Source: Actinomycetospora cinnamomea
Lineage (GTDB): Bacteria; Actinomycetota; Actinomycetes; Mycobacteriales; Pseudonocardiaceae
Assembly: GCF_003096675.1 (NCBI RefSeq)
Contig: NZ_QEKW01000023.1
Span: 1 to 62,380 of the forward strand
Direction of reading: 5' to 3'
DNA length: 62,380 bases
Of this stretch, positions 45,442 to 54,812 are shown piece after piece. Numbering within the stretch: position 1 is the first letter of the stretch; each line of letters begins with the position of its first letter. Under the pieces are notes generated by a model, which saw nothing but the letters and a program-made list of their open reading frames with translations, did not search any database and was not told the origin of the DNA. A program made the position numbers and the translations under genes.

Positions 45442-46872
45442 CTAGAGGATCGGGGCCGGGGTGTAGGCGGCCGCGTCGGGACGCGCCGCGACGAGCGCCT
45501 CCACCCGGCGGGTGATCTCCGCGACCTGCGCGCCGGCGGCCCCCACGAAGGCCCGCGGGTCGCCCACGGCCGCGTCGAGGTCGGCGGACGAGAGACCCAG
45601 GCGGGCGTCGGTGCCGAGCCGGGCGAGCAGGTCGTTGCCCTCGGTGCCCTTCTCGCGCATGTCGAGCGCCACCGCCCGCGCGTGCTCGGAGATGATCTCG
45701 TGTCCCGTCTCGCGCCCGACCCCGGCGCGTACCGCGGCCATGAGCACGGCCGTCGTCGCGAGGAAGGGCAGGTAGCGGTCGAGCTCGCGGGCGATCACCG
45801 CGGGATAGGCGCCGAACTCGTCGAGCACGGTCAGGATCGTCTCGAGCAGCCCGTCGATCGCGAAGAACGCGTCGGGCAGGGCCACGCGGCGCACGACGGA
45901 GTCCGAGACGTCGCCCTCGTTCCACTGCGCGCCCGCGAGCTCGGCGACCATCGCCGCGTTGCCCCGCAGCACCACCGCGAGCCCGTTGACGCGCTCGCAG
46001 GAGCGGGTGTTCATCTTGTGCGGCATGGCGCTCGAGCCGACCTGGCCCGCGCGGAAGCCCTCGGTGACCAGCTCCTGGCCGGCCATGAGCCGGATGGTGG
46101 TGGCCAGCGACGAGGGCCCGGCCGCGAGCTGGACCAGCGCGGAGAGCACGTCGTGGTCCAGCGAGCGGGGGTAGACCTGCCCGACGCTGGTGAGCACCTC
46201 GGTGAAGCCCAGGTGCGCGGCGACCCGGCGCTCCAGCTCCGCGAGCCTCTCCGCGGAGCCCCCGAGCAGCCCCAGCATGTCCTGCGCCGTGCCCACGGGG
46301 CCCTTGATCCCGCGCAGGGGGTAGCGCTCGATCAGCTCGGTGACCCGCCGGTGCGCCACGAGCGTCTCGTCGGCGGCGGTGGCGAAGCGCTTGCCCAGCG
46401 TCGTGGCCTGGGCGGCGACGTTGTGGCTGCGCCCGGCCATGACCAGCTCGGCGTGCTCGCCGGCGCGCCGGGCCAGGCGGGCGAGCACGGCGACGGTCTT
46501 GTCCGCGACGAGGCGCAGCGAGTCCCGGATCTGCAGCTGCTCGACGTTCTCGGTGAGGTCGCGGCTGGTCATGCCCTTGTGGGCGTGCTGGTGGCCGGCG
46601 AGCGCGTCGAACTCCTCGATGCGCGCCTTGACGTCGTGGCGCGTGATGCGCTCGCGGGCGGCGATGGACGCGAGGTCCACCCGGTCGACGACGGCCCGGT
46701 AGTCGTCGATGACCCCGTCGGGCACGTCGACGCCCAGCTCGCGCTGCGCGGACAGCACGGCCATCCACAGCTCGCGCTCGAGCACCACCTTGCGATCGGG
46801 TGACCACAGCGCCGTCAGCTCCGGCGAGGCGTACCGCCCGGCGAGCACGTTCGGGACCATCGCGGCACTCAC
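45442..46872 (-). CDS. purB: Adenylosuccinate lyase PurB
   Basis: A 476-residue fumarase-superfamily lyase that releases fumarate from SAICAR and from adenylosuccinate. Visible are [80 protein letters not shown] and the signature loop [21 protein letters not shown] kept GTG 46872; ATG 46860 (MVPNVL) is an equally good start. It is followed by purC. Confidence 0.96.
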   Translation of the reverse strand: MSAAMVPNVLAGRYASPELTALWSPDRKVVLERELWMAVLSAQRELGVDVPDGVIDDYRAVVDRVDLASIAARERITRHDVKARIEEFDALAGHQHAHKGMTSRDLTENVEQLQIRDSLRLVADKTVAVLARLARRAGEHAELVMAGRSHNVAAQATTLGKRFATAADETLVAHRRVTELIERYPLRGIKGPVGTAQDMLGLLGGSAERLAELERRVAAHLGFTEVLTSVGQVYPRSLDHDVLSALVQLAAGPSSLATTIRLMAGQELVTEGFRAGQVGSSAMPHKMNTRSCERVNGLAVVLRGNAAMVAELAGAQWNEGDVSDSVVRRVALPDAFFAIDGLLETILTVLDEFGAYPAVIARELDRYLPFLATTAVLMAAVRAGVGRETGHEIISEHARAVALDMREKGTEGNDLLARLGTDARLGLSSADLDAAVGDPRAFVGAAGAQVAEITRRVEALVAARPDAAAYTPAPIL

Positions 46873-46979
46873 CGGGCCGAGCCTACGGCCCCGCCCGGAG
46901 CAGGGGTTGCGGCCGCGGGAGGAGCGGGCAGACCCGGCGACTACCGTCTCTCCTGGACGCGAGGCAGGGAGGAGGGCCC

Positions 46980-48167
46980 ATGGAGCCGGTGGAGCCGGAC
47001 GCCTCCGCGCCGCTGCGCGTCCTCCTCGTCGAGGACGACGACGCCGACGCCCTCCTCGTCACCGAGCACTTCGCCGACGCCGCCCTCACCGTCGACCTCC
47101 ACCGCGCGCGCTCGCTGGCCGAGGCCGAGGAGTCGCTGGTCGACCCCGACGGGCCCGATTGCGTGCTGCTCGACCTCGCCCTGCCCGACGCGCACGACTT
47201 CGAGGGCCTGCGCCGGCTGCTGCGCGCCGAGGGCCCGGCCGTGCTGGTGCTCACCGGCCGGCGCGACGAGCAGCTCGGGGCCGACGCGGTCAGCGTCGGC
47301 GCGCAGGACTACCTGGTCAAGGATGCCGTCGACGGCCCGACGCTCGCCCGGGCCGTGCGCTACGCCGTCGAGCGCCGCCGTGCCGACCGCGTACGCCGGG
47401 CGCTGCGCGACGCCCACCTGCGCGCCGACGAGAACGCCCGCCTCGAGCGCGGGCTGCTGCCCACCCCGCTGCTCGCCGACCCCGCGCTGCGGATCATCGC
47501 CCGCTACGAGCCCGGCACCGAGCAGACGCTCCTGGGCGGCGACTTCTACGACGTCGTCGAGGGCGCCGACGGCACCCTGCACGCCGTCATCGGCGACGTC
47601 TGCGGGCACGGGCCCGACGAGGCCGCGCTCGGGGTGAGCCTGCGCATCGCCTGGCGGACGCTCGTGCTCAGCGGCATCGACCCCGACCGGGTGCTGCCCA
47701 CGATGCACGAGCTGCTGGTGCACGAGCGCAACAACCGCGCCCTGTTCACCACGCTGGCGACCGCCACCGTCGAGCCCGACCGCACGCGGATGACGCTGCG
47801 GCTCGCCGGCCACCCGCCGCCCGCGCTCATCGGCGAGGGCGACGACACACGGATGCTCTCCGACGCGCGGCTCGGCATGCCGCTGGGCGTCGGCGCCGGC
47901 AGCGCCTGGGCGCCGCTGGAGGTCGAGCTCCCGCCCAAGTGGACCCTCCTGCTCTACACCGACGGGCTCATCGAGGGCCGCCAGCCGGCCGGCGACGTGC
48001 TGTGGACCGACGGGCTCATGGACCTGCTGCGCGAGGTCACCGCGGGCCCGGAGCCCTGGCGCGACGACCCCGGGGTGATGCTGGACGGTGTGATGGAGCG
48101 GGTGCGATCGCTGTCGACCGCGCAGACCGACGACGTGGCCGCGGTGCTGCTGGTGTGCGACCGGTGA
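46980..48167 (+). CDS. Receiver-domain PP2C/SpoIIE-type phosphatase
   Basis: A 395-residue signalling protein. Residues 12-130 are a response-regulator receiver (LRVLLVEDDDADALLVTEHF; phosphoacceptor Asp65 in CVLLDLALPD; lysine in DYLVKDA). A coiled helix leads to a PP2C/SpoIIE phosphatase (about 170-393): GGDFYDVVEGADG and VIGDVCGHGPDEAALG carry the metal-binding aspartates, and LLLYTDGLIEGR a further one. Such proteins dephosphorylate anti-anti-sigma factors on command of a kinase. ATG 46980 follows GGGAGGAGG. It is coupled by GTGA to the histidine kinase gene. Confidence 0.9.
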   Translation: MEPVEPDASAPLRVLLVEDDDADALLVTEHFADAALTVDLHRARSLAEAEESLVDPDGPDCVLLDLALPDAHDFEGLRRLLRAEGPAVLVLTGRRDEQLGADAVSVGAQDYLVKDAVDGPTLARAVRYAVERRRADRVRRALRDAHLRADENARLERGLLPTPLLADPALRIIARYEPGTEQTLLGGDFYDVVEGADGTLHAVIGDVCGHGPDEAALGVSLRIAWRTLVLSGIDPDRVLPTMHELLVHERNNRALFTTLATATVEPDRTRMTLRLAGHPPPALIGEGDDTRMLSDARLGMPLGVGAGSAWAPLEVELPPKWTLLLYTDGLIEGRQPAGDVLWTDGLMDLLREVTAGPEPWRDDPGVMLDGVMERVRSLSTAQTDDVAAVLLVCDR

Positions 48168-49831
48168 GCGCGCCCACCGACGTCTCCCCCGGCGCTCCGC
48201 CGGCCGCCGACACCCCGCGGTCCGACGACGGCCCGGCACCGCTGCCCCGCCCCCGGCGCCGTGTGCGGCAGGGCCTGAGCAGCTGGTCGCTGCTGCGCAT
48301 CCTCGTGGTCACCGGCAGCGCCCTGGCGGTCCTGCTCGTGGCCGCCGCGATCGTCGGGATCGTCGGCCTCGCGACCCTCGATCGACACCGCGTCGAGCTG
48401 GTCGACCGCCTCGACCCCGCGCTGCTCACCGCACAGCAGCTCGAGGCGGCCGCCATCGACCAGGAGACCGGCGTCCGCGGCTTCGTCCTGGCGCCGCAGG
48501 CCGACCTCCTCGAGCCCTACCAGCGTGGCCGGGCCGACGAGGCCCGGACGACCGCTGAACTGCGGACGTTGCTCGCGGGACGACCCGAGGCGCTCGCCGA
48601 GCTCGACGCCGTCGAGAGCGCCACGGCCACCTGGCGCACGGTGTACGCCGAGCCGGCCCTGGCCGCCGCGGCGCAGGGTGCGCCCGCTCCACCGGTCGAG
48701 GTCGGCAAGGCGGCGTTCGACCGGGTCCGCGGTGCCCTCGACGCCCAGCGCAACCGCCTGCTCGTCCTGCGCGACGACGCCCGCGACGCCCTCGGCGGCG
48801 CCGCCGACACGATCACCGTGCTGGGCGCGGTCACCCTCGTCGTCATCGCGCTCGGCGTCGCGGTGCTGCTCGCCTGGTTGCGTCGCGTCGTCGTGGTGCC
48901 GACGCACCGGCTCGCGAGCGAGGTCCGCCACGTCGTCAACGGCGATCTCGAGCACCACGTCGGCACCGCCGGGCCCCGCGAGATCACCGAGCTGGCCGAG
49001 GACGTCGAGGCGATGCGGGTGCTCATCGTCCGCGAGCTGGCCGACACGGAGCGGTCGCGCCAGGAGCTCGACGCCCGCGGCCGCGAGCTCGCCCGCTCCA
49101 ACTCCGACCTCGAGCAGTTCGCCTACGTGGCGTCGCACGACCTGCAGGAGCCGCTGCGCAAGGTCGCGAGCTTCTGCCAGCTGCTGCAGCGCCGCTACGC
49201 GGGACAGCTCGACGAGCGCGCCGACCAGTACATCGAGTTCGCCACCGACGGCGCCAAGCGCATGCAGGTGCTGATCAACGACCTGCTCGCCTTCTCCCGC
49301 GTCGGGCGGCAGGGCGACGCGATGGAACCGGTGGACCTCGGTGAGCTCGTGGACCGGGCCGTCGAGAACCTCGCCGGGGCGCTGGACGAGAGTGGCGGCA
49401 GCGTCACCCGCGGCGAGCTGCCCCGCGTGCTCGGCGCCCCTGCCCTGCTCACGACCGTCTTCCAGAACCTGCTGGGCAACTCGCTGAAGTTCCGCGGCGA
49501 CGACCCGCCGCAGGTGCGGGTGGACGCCGAGCGGGACCCCGACGCAACCACCGAGCGCTGGCTGCTGCGGTTCCGCGACAACGGCATCGGGATCGACCCC
49601 GAGTACGCCGAGCGCATCTTCGTCATCTTCCAGCGACTGCACGCGAAGGACGCCTACCCGGGCACCGGCATCGGGCTGGCGATGTGCCGCAAGATCGTCG
49701 AGCGGCACGAGGGCCAGATGTGGCTCGAGCCGACCGACGGGTCGGGTACCACCTTCGTCGTGGCACTGCCCGTGCTGTCCGACCCCGAACCCGACCCCGA
49801 ACCCGACCCCGCCGCGGAGGCCGCCCCGTGA
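48164..49831 (+). CDS. CHASE3 sensor histidine kinase
   Basis: A 555-residue membrane kinase. Membrane segment 1 ([20 protein letters not shown]) lies near 47-68. An extracytoplasmic CHASE3 helical bundle (about 75-205; [20 protein letters not shown] is typical) follows, then segment 2 ([20 protein letters not shown]), HAMP (about 238-292), HisKA with His near 325 in [20 protein letters not shown], and HATPase ([42 protein letters not shown]). The phytochrome-like HisKA type usually pairs with small receivers, as here. A short Glu-Pro-Asp repeat forms the tail. It overlaps both neighbours by 4 bp. Confidence 0.93.
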   Translation: MSAPTDVSPGAPPAADTPRSDDGPAPLPRPRRRVRQGLSSWSLLRILVVTGSALAVLLVAAAIVGIVGLATLDRHRVELVDRLDPALLTAQQLEAAAIDQETGVRGFVLAPQADLLEPYQRGRADEARTTAELRTLLAGRPEALAELDAVESATATWRTVYAEPALAAAAQGAPAPPVEVGKAAFDRVRGALDAQRNRLLVLRDDARDALGGAADTITVLGAVTLVVIALGVAVLLAWLRRVVVVPTHRLASEVRHVVNGDLEHHVGTAGPREITELAEDVEAMRVLIVRELADTERSRQELDARGRELARSNSDLEQFAYVASHDLQEPLRKVASFCQLLQRRYAGQLDERADQYIEFATDGAKRMQVLINDLLAFSRVGRQGDAMEPVDLGELVDRAVENLAGALDESGGSVTRGELPRVLGAPALLTTVFQNLLGNSLKFRGDDPPQVRVDAERDPDATTERWLLRFRDNGIGIDPEYAERIFVIFQRLHAKDAYPGTGIGLAMCRKIVERHEGQMWLEPTDGSGTTFVVALPVLSDPEPDPEPDPAAEAAP

Positions 49832-50265
49832 CCGATCCCGTCGACGAGATCCACGTCCTGCTCGTCGAGGACGACCCCGGCGACGTCCTCATGACCCAGG
49901 AGGCGTTCGAGCACCACAAGCTGCGCAACCAGCTGCACGTCGTCGCCGACGGCGTCGAGGCGCTCGCGTTCCTGCGCCGCGAGGGCGAGTACTCCGACGC
50001 GCCCCGGCCCGGGCTGATCCTGCTCGACCTCAACCTGCCGCGGAAGGACGGCCGCGAGGTGCTGGAGGAGGTCAAGAACGACGCCTCCCTGCGCAGCATC
50101 CCGATCGTGGTGCTGACGACCTCGCAGGCCGAGGAGGACATCCTGCGCAGCTACAACCTGCACGCCAACGCCTACGTCGCCAAGCCGGTGGACTTCGAGC
50201 GGTTCATCGACGTCATCCGGCAGATCGACGACTTCTTCGTGACGGTGGTGAAGCTGCCCCGATGA
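49828..50265 (+). CDS. Single-domain response regulator (Rcp1-like)
   Basis: A 145-residue stand-alone receiver. Metal-site acids are in [10 protein letters not shown], phosphoacceptor Asp67 in [13 protein letters not shown], Thr/Ser switch in [11 protein letters not shown], and Lys in AYVAKPVDF. There is no output domain. It resembles cyanobacterial Rcp1-type partners of phytochrome-like kinases. GTG 49828 overlaps the kinase stop (GTGA), so kinase and receiver are made together. It may relay phosphate between the kinase and the receiver-phosphatase, or compete for it. Confidence 0.92.
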   Translation: MTDPVDEIHVLLVEDDPGDVLMTQEAFEHHKLRNQLHVVADGVEALAFLRREGEYSDAPRPGLILLDLNLPRKDGREVLEEVKNDASLRSIPIVVLTTSQAEEDILRSYNLHANAYVAKPVDFERFIDVIRQIDDFFVTVVKLPR

Positions 50266-50274
50266 TGGCTCCGC

Positions 50275-50320
50275 CACGTGAGTGGTCCCGGTCGCCGTGA
50301 CGACCCGGATCGCACACATG
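50275..50320. repeat. Degenerate 46-bp palindrome, family B, copy 2
   Basis: The left arm begins CACGTGAGTGGTCC and the right arm ends CGGATCGCACACATG; 15 of 20 outer positions pair. Sequence and layout match the perfect palindrome at 43725-43771. Here it lies between two genes of the same direction, and its last three bases are the ATG of the aldolase gene. Confidence 0.6.
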
Positions 50321-51337
50321 CGCAGCATCGATCTCCGCTCGGACACCGTCACCCGCCCGTCGCCCGCCATGCGCGAGGCGATGGCCACCGCCGACGTCGG
50401 TGACGACGTCCTCGACGGCGACCCCACCCTCGCCGCGCTCCAGGACCGGGTCGCGGACCTGCTGGGCGTCGAGGCGGCGCTGTGGACGCCCACCGGATGC
50501 ATGGCCAACACCATCGCGCTCATGCACCACCTGACACGCGGTGACAGGTTTCTCGCACCCGCGAGCGCCCACGTCCTCGAGGCCGAACTGGGCACGTCGG
50601 CGTGGCTGGCGGGCGGGCTGCCGGTCGCGCTCGAGCACGACGCCGGTGCCGGCCGCCCCACCCCCGCCGCGGTCACCGCCGCCGCCGCGCCGGCCGGACC
50701 GTACTTCGCGCTGCGCACCACGCTGCTGTGCCTGGAGAACACCCACAACGGCGCCGGTGGCTCGGTGACCCCGGTCGCCGAGCACCGTGCGCTCGTGGGC
50801 GCGGCCCGCGACGCGGGGCTGGCCGTGCACCTCGACGGCGCGCGCCTCTGGCACGCCGCGGCGGCGCTCGACGTCCCGCCGTCGGCGCTGACGGAGGGCG
50901 TCGACACGGTCAGTGTCTGCCTGTCGAAGGGCCTGGGCGCCCCGATGGGCTCGCTGGTCGCGGGCTCGGCCGCCTTCGTCGACGAGGCCTGGCGGCTGCG
51001 CAAGATGCTGGGCGGGGGCGTCCGCCAGGGCGGGGTCGTCGGGGCCGCCGGCCTCGTGGCGCTCGACCAGCGCGACGGGCTCGCCGCCGACCACGCCCGC
51101 GCGGCCCGCCTGGCCGACGGGCTCACCGCGCTGGGCTGGCCCGTGATCGCGCCCGACACCAACATCGTGCTCGTTCCCGCCGGCGACCCCGCGGGGGTCG
51201 TCGCCGCGCTGGCCGCCGCCGGCGTGCGGGCCGTGCCGTTCGGGCCGGGCGTGAGGTTCGTGACGCACCGCGACGTCGGTGACGACGACATCGACGCCGT
51301 GCTCGAGCGCGCGGCATCGGTGGACGTCCCCGCCTGA
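50318..51337 (+). CDS. ltaE: Low-specificity L-threonine aldolase
   Basis: A 339-residue PLP enzyme splitting L-threonine or L-allo-threonine into glycine and acetaldehyde. Family marks: IDLRSDTVTRPSPAMREAM, GDDVLDGDPTLAALQDRVAD, LLCLENTHNGAGGSVTP, VHLDGARLWHAAAAL (Asp and His contacts) and the PLP-binding lysine in VSVCLSKGLGAPMGSLVAGS. ATG 50318 gives the usual N-terminus MRSIDLRSD and is the right end of a palindromic repeat. It meets the channel gene head-on with one base between the two stops. Confidence 0.92.
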   Translation: MRSIDLRSDTVTRPSPAMREAMATADVGDDVLDGDPTLAALQDRVADLLGVEAALWTPTGCMANTIALMHHLTRGDRFLAPASAHVLEAELGTSAWLAGGLPVALEHDAGAGRPTPAAVTAAAAPAGPYFALRTTLLCLENTHNGAGGSVTPVAEHRALVGAARDAGLAVHLDGARLWHAAAALDVPPSALTEGVDTVSVCLSKGLGAPMGSLVAGSAAFVDEAWRLRKMLGGGVRQGGVVGAAGLVALDQRDGLAADHARAARLADGLTALGWPVIAPDTNIVLVPAGDPAGVVAALAAAGVRAVPFGPGVRFVTHRDVGDDDIDAVLERAASVDVPA

Positions 51338-51338
51338 C

Positions 51339-52181
51339 CTACCGGGGCGCCTGCTCCCGGTCCTCCAGCTGCTCCAGCCGCGACCGGAGCGACCGGATCT
51401 CGGCGAGAAGCTCGCCGACCTCGCCGGACGGGGCGGCGACGGGGGAGGGCGCGGGGTTGCCGGCGCCGAGGTCCGTCCCCGGGGGATCGGGCGGGTCGGC
51501 CGCCCCGGCGGCCCGGCCGGGGAGCGCCTCGGCCGGATCCCGCGCCCCGATCTGCTCGAGGAACCACGTGGCGATGGCCGCGGTGACCGTGCCGAGGACG
51601 GCGATCCCCGCGATCATCAGCCCGGCAGCGACGAGGCGTCCCTGGGTGGTGACCGGGTACAGGTCGCCGTAGCCGACGGTGGTGATCGTCGTGAGCACCC
51701 ACCACAGCGCGTCGCCGAAGGTCACGATCGAGGCGTCCGGGGCGTCGCGCTCCGCCTCGAAGACCGCGAGCGCCGCCACGAACGACAGCAGGCTCACGCT
51801 GACGATCAGGTAGCTGCCCACCCGACCGCGGAAGTCGTCGCGCAGCACCCGGTTGAGGGTGGCGATCGCGGCGACGAGGCGAAGCAGGCGCAGGAACCGG
51901 AGGAACGGCGCGGCGACGACGAGCAGGTCCAGCGGGTGGCGGACGATGAACCGCAGCCGGCGGCGGGCCAGCCCGATCCGGGCGACGTAGTCGACGACGT
52001 AGACGCCCCACAGTGCCCACAACGTGGCGTCGAGGAGCCCCCACCACGTCTGGCCCGGGCGGGTGGCGAGCACCTGCACCGCGAAGACCAGCAGGTAGAA
52101 CACCGACAGCACCGTCAGCGGGAGGTCGGCGCGCCGCTCCCAGGCCTCCAGCCGCGGCTCGGTGTCGGGATCGTCGGCCAT
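51339..52181 (-). CDS. Voltage-gated-type potassium channel
   Basis: A 280-residue membrane protein with six predicted segments, an S4-like stretch (RFLRLLRLVAAIATLNRVL) and the K+ selectivity filter TTVGYGD (about 167-173) between the last two. S4 carries few regularly spaced arginines, so gating may be weak. The C-terminal 70 residues are Pro/Ala-rich and end in a short coiled coil (GELLAEIRSLRSRLEQLEDR) that could tetramerise the channel. It sits 9 bp after the aminotransferase gene and is likely cotranscribed. Confidence 0.9.
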   Translation of the reverse strand: MADDPDTEPRLEAWERRADLPLTVLSVFYLLVFAVQVLATRPGQTWWGLLDATLWALWGVYVVDYVARIGLARRRLRFIVRHPLDLLVVAAPFLRFLRLLRLVAAIATLNRVLRDDFRGRVGSYLIVSVSLLSFVAALAVFEAERDAPDASIVTFGDALWWVLTTITTVGYGDLYPVTTQGRLVAAGLMIAGIAVLGTVTAAIATWFLEQIGARDPAEALPGRAAGAADPPDPPGTDLGAGNPAPSPVAAPSGEVGELLAEIRSLRSRLEQLEDREQAPR

Positions 52182-52190
52182 GGCGGGACC

Positions 52191-53393
52191 CTAGAGCCCT
52201 CGGCCGACCGTCGGCAGCCACCGCTCCAGGCGGTCCAGTGCCTCGCGGATGTCGGCGGTCGCGCCCGCGAACGACAGCCGGATCCAGGTGTGGCCGTCGA
52301 CCGGGTCGAAGTCGACGCCCGGCGCCACGGCGATGCCGGTCTCGGCGAGCATCCGCTGCCCGAAGGCCAGCGTGTCATCGGTGAGGTGCGCGACGTCGGC
52401 GTAGACGTAGAACGCGCCGTCGGCGGGCGCGAGCCGGGCCAGACCGAGGCGTGGGAGCCCGTCGAGGAGCAGCCGCCGGTTGAGGGCGTAGCGCTCGACG
52501 TGGCCGTCGGCCTCGGCCACCGAGGCGTCGGTGAACGCCCCGAGCGCGGCGTACTGGGCGGGGACGGGCGGGCAGACGGTGAAGTTGCCGGCGATGACGT
52601 CGACCGCACGCCGCAGTCGCTCGGGCACCAGCAGCCAGCCGAGGCGCCAGCCGGTCATCGACCAGTACTTGGAGAACGAGGTGACGACGACGGCCTCGTG
52701 CGAGGTGCTCCACGCGCTCGCGGTCGGCGGGGCCGATTCCCCCGAGCCGTACTCGATGCCGTGGTAGATCTCGTCGCTGACCAGCTGGACGCCGTGCTCG
52801 GAGCACCACCGCCCGAGCGCGGCCAGCTCGGTGGGTTCGATGACGCTGCCCGTCGGGTTGGCGGGGCTCGCGACCACCAGGCCCTTCGGCGGCCGGTCGA
52901 GAGCTTCGAGCATCGCCACCGTCGGCTGGAACCGCGTCTCCTCCCCGCACGGCAGCTCGACGACCTCGCAGCCCAGGGCGGCGAGGATGTTGCGGTAGCA
53001 GGGGTAGCCGGGACGGGCGAGCACCACGGTGTCGCCGACGTCGAACGCGGCGAGGAAGACCAGCAGGAAGCCGCCCGAGCCGCCGGTGGTGACGACGACG
53101 TCCTCGGCCCCCACGGTGTCGTCGCCGTAGCGGGTGCGATGGTGCCCGGCGATCGCCTCGCGGAGCTCGTGGGTGCCGAGCGAGCCCGAGTAGCCGAGGA
53201 TCTGCTCGTCCAGGGCGCGCTTGGCGGCGTTCCGCACGTCGACCGGGGCGGGCGTCGAGGGTTGTCCCGCGGACAGGTTCACGAGGTCGCCGTGCGTCCG
53301 GGCTCGTTCCGTCGCCGCGGCCCACACGTCCATGACGTGGAACGGGGGGACCGTCGCCCGCACCGCCGGGCCGAGGCGCGCCAGAGTCGTCAC
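52191..53393 (-). CDS. Class I/II pyridoxal-phosphate aminotransferase
   Basis: A 400-residue fold-type I aminotransferase. Marks are LVNLSAGQPSTPAPVDVRNA, VVTTGGSGGFLLVFLAAFD, VASPANPTGSVIEPTELAAL, SDEIYHGIEY and the lysine loop VVTSFSKYWSMTGWRLGWLL. The final part has IRLSFAGATADIREALDRL with the substrate-carboxylate arginine. It resembles aspartate/valine-pyruvate-type enzymes; the donor is not decided. It starts at GTG 53393, 20 bp after the second transglycosylase gene, and precedes the channel gene. Confidence 0.9.
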   Translation of the reverse strand: MTTLARLGPAVRATVPPFHVMDVWAAATERARTHGDLVNLSAGQPSTPAPVDVRNAAKRALDEQILGYSGSLGTHELREAIAGHHRTRYGDDTVGAEDVVVTTGGSGGFLLVFLAAFDVGDTVVLARPGYPCYRNILAALGCEVVELPCGEETRFQPTVAMLEALDRPPKGLVVASPANPTGSVIEPTELAALGRWCSEHGVQLVSDEIYHGIEYGSGESAPPTASAWSTSHEAVVVTSFSKYWSMTGWRLGWLLVPERLRRAVDVIAGNFTVCPPVPAQYAALGAFTDASVAEADGHVERYALNRRLLLDGLPRLGLARLAPADGAFYVYADVAHLTDDTLAFGQRMLAETGIAVAPGVDFDPVDGHTWIRLSFAGATADIREALDRLERWLPTVGRGL

Positions 53394-53413
53394 CCGGACA
53401 CCCTAGGTCTGCG

Positions 53414-54445
53414 TCAGTAGCCGACGTACGGGTCGCCGCGGGCCTCTGCCAGCACCCCGGGCACCCGTGAGACCGAGCCGTACCGGGCGATCGCGTACCG
53501 GACGCCGGCGATGATGTTGTCGACCGGATCGCGGATGTCGTCGTGTCCGGGCAGCTTGTGGGCCTCGAACGTCGGCGCGATCGTCTGCATGAGCCCCTGC
53601 GACGGCGTGCCCTTCTCGGCGTTCGAGTCCCAGGTGTTGACGGCCTCGGGGTCGCCGCCCGACTCGTGCTCGATGATCGTGGCGACGGCCCCCGGGTCCA
53701 TCCTCTCCGGCGGAACGCCCGCCGCCTGCAGGATCGCCCGGGCGCGGCGGATCCAGTCGTCGACCCGGCCCTCAGGAGCAGCGCTCCCGAACCCGGCCCT
53801 CGACTCGTCCTCGACCGGTGGACGGGACCGCCGCGGGGGGTCGGGGCGGCTCGTCGGCGCGGTGGTCGTGCCGGGCGTGGTCGTGGCCTCGGGGCGCGGG
53901 AGGTCGGCGTAGGCGGTGAGGCCCTCGGCGAGCCCGCGGAGCGTCGTCGCGACGGTGCGCAGCTCGGCCTCGGCACGCCGGATCGTTGCCCGCACGGCTT
54001 CGGTGGGCGCGCGCAGGGCGTCGGCCGCCAGGCGGTCGGCGTCGGGCACGCCGGCGGCCCGGGCGCGCGCGGCGCCGGCGAGGGCGACGGCGCGGCCCAC
54101 CTGCTGGTCGACCTCGTGGCGCAGCTCCCCGAGGACCGTGCCGACGCGGTCCAACGCGCTCCCCGCCGCGGCGATCACCTCCCGGTCGCGCCCGCCGGCG
54201 GCCCCGAACGCCCGGACCCAGTCGCCGAACGCGGTCGCGCCCTCGCCCCGCCAGCGGCCCGCGACGGCGGCCGCGCCTCGGTCGACGGCGTGCACGGTGT
54301 CGCCGAGGCCCTCCCCGATCGCGCGGACCTGCGCCGCCGCCGCGTGCACGGCGCCCGGGTCGGCCGTCCGGACCCGGGCCGCGAGGGCCGCGAGCTCGGC
54401 GGCCGCGGGCTCCGCCGCCAGCTCGGCCTCCGGGTCGGCGGGCAC
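53414..54445 (-). CDS. WXG-type protein with C-terminal transglycosylase (SLT), cassette 2
   Basis: A 343-residue protein. Residues about 15-180 are a long helical bundle with a WXG turn (RWRGEGATAFGDWVRAF), like type VII-secreted WXG100/ESX proteins. Residues 195-235 are a short Pro/Thr/Ser linker. From about 245 a lysozyme-like SLT domain follows: IEHESGGDPEAVN holds the catalytic Glu, with SNAEKGTPSQGLMQTIAPTF and IIAGVRYAIARYGS. It should cleave peptidoglycan after export. There is no Sec signal peptide, which fits secretion by a type VII system. It starts 2 bp after its EspC-like partner. It is a paralogue of the gene at 54813-57005 with a much shorter linker. Confidence 0.88.
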   Translation of the reverse strand: MPADPEAELAAEPAAAELAALAARVRTADPGAVHAAAAQVRAIGEGLGDTVHAVDRGAAAVAGRWRGEGATAFGDWVRAFGAAGGRDREVIAAAGSALDRVGTVLGELRHEVDQQVGRAVALAGAARARAAGVPDADRLAADALRAPTEAVRATIRRAEAELRTVATTLRGLAEGLTAYADLPRPEATTTPGTTTAPTSRPDPPRRSRPPVEDESRAGFGSAAPEGRVDDWIRRARAILQAAGVPPERMDPGAVATIIEHESGGDPEAVNTWDSNAEKGTPSQGLMQTIAPTFEAHKLPGHDDIRDPVDNIIAGVRYAIARYGSVSRVPGVLAEARGDPYVGY

Positions 54446-54447
54446 GC

Positions 54448-54753
54448 TCAGCTCCCGGTGGGCGCGAGCGCCGCCGCCCCCGCCCGGTCGGTCCCCTGCA
54501 CGCGGTGCGTCGCCACGTCGAGGGCCTTCTCGGCCTCCCGGAGCCGCTGCCCGGCGGCCTCGAGCTCGGCGACGAGCGCCCGGGTCAGCGTGGCCATCGC
54601 GTCCCCCACCGCACGGGACGCGTCGAGCCGACCGAGGTCGGGGCCCGGCATCGCCGCGAGGAGGTCACCCAGCCCCGGCGTCCGCGCCGCCTCGCCCGCG
54701 AGCACGGTGCGCGCCTGCTCGAGGGCGTCGGTGTCGTAGACGATGTCGCCCAT
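54448..54753 (-). CDS. EspC/WXG-like small helical protein, cassette 2
   Basis: A 101-residue helical protein (DIVYDTDALEQARTVLAGEA; ATLTRALVAELEAAGQRLRE; LDVATHRVQGTDRAGAAAL) resembling the EspC/DUF2580 family of ESX-associated secreted proteins. The final VxGTDR-type turn is typical. It probably pairs with the WXG bundle of the gene 2 bp downstream, as ESX substrates are secreted as helical-bundle heterodimers. Paralogue of 57010-57306. Confidence 0.75.
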   Translation of the reverse strand: MGDIVYDTDALEQARTVLAGEAARTPGLGDLLAAMPGPDLGRLDASRAVGDAMATLTRALVAELEAAGQRLREAEKALDVATHRVQGTDRAGAAALAPTGS

Positions 54754-54812
54754 GGGGTCGACGGTAGGGCGCGGGCCGTCGCGGTGGGTGCGGTTCCGGA
54801 CGATCCGTCGCG

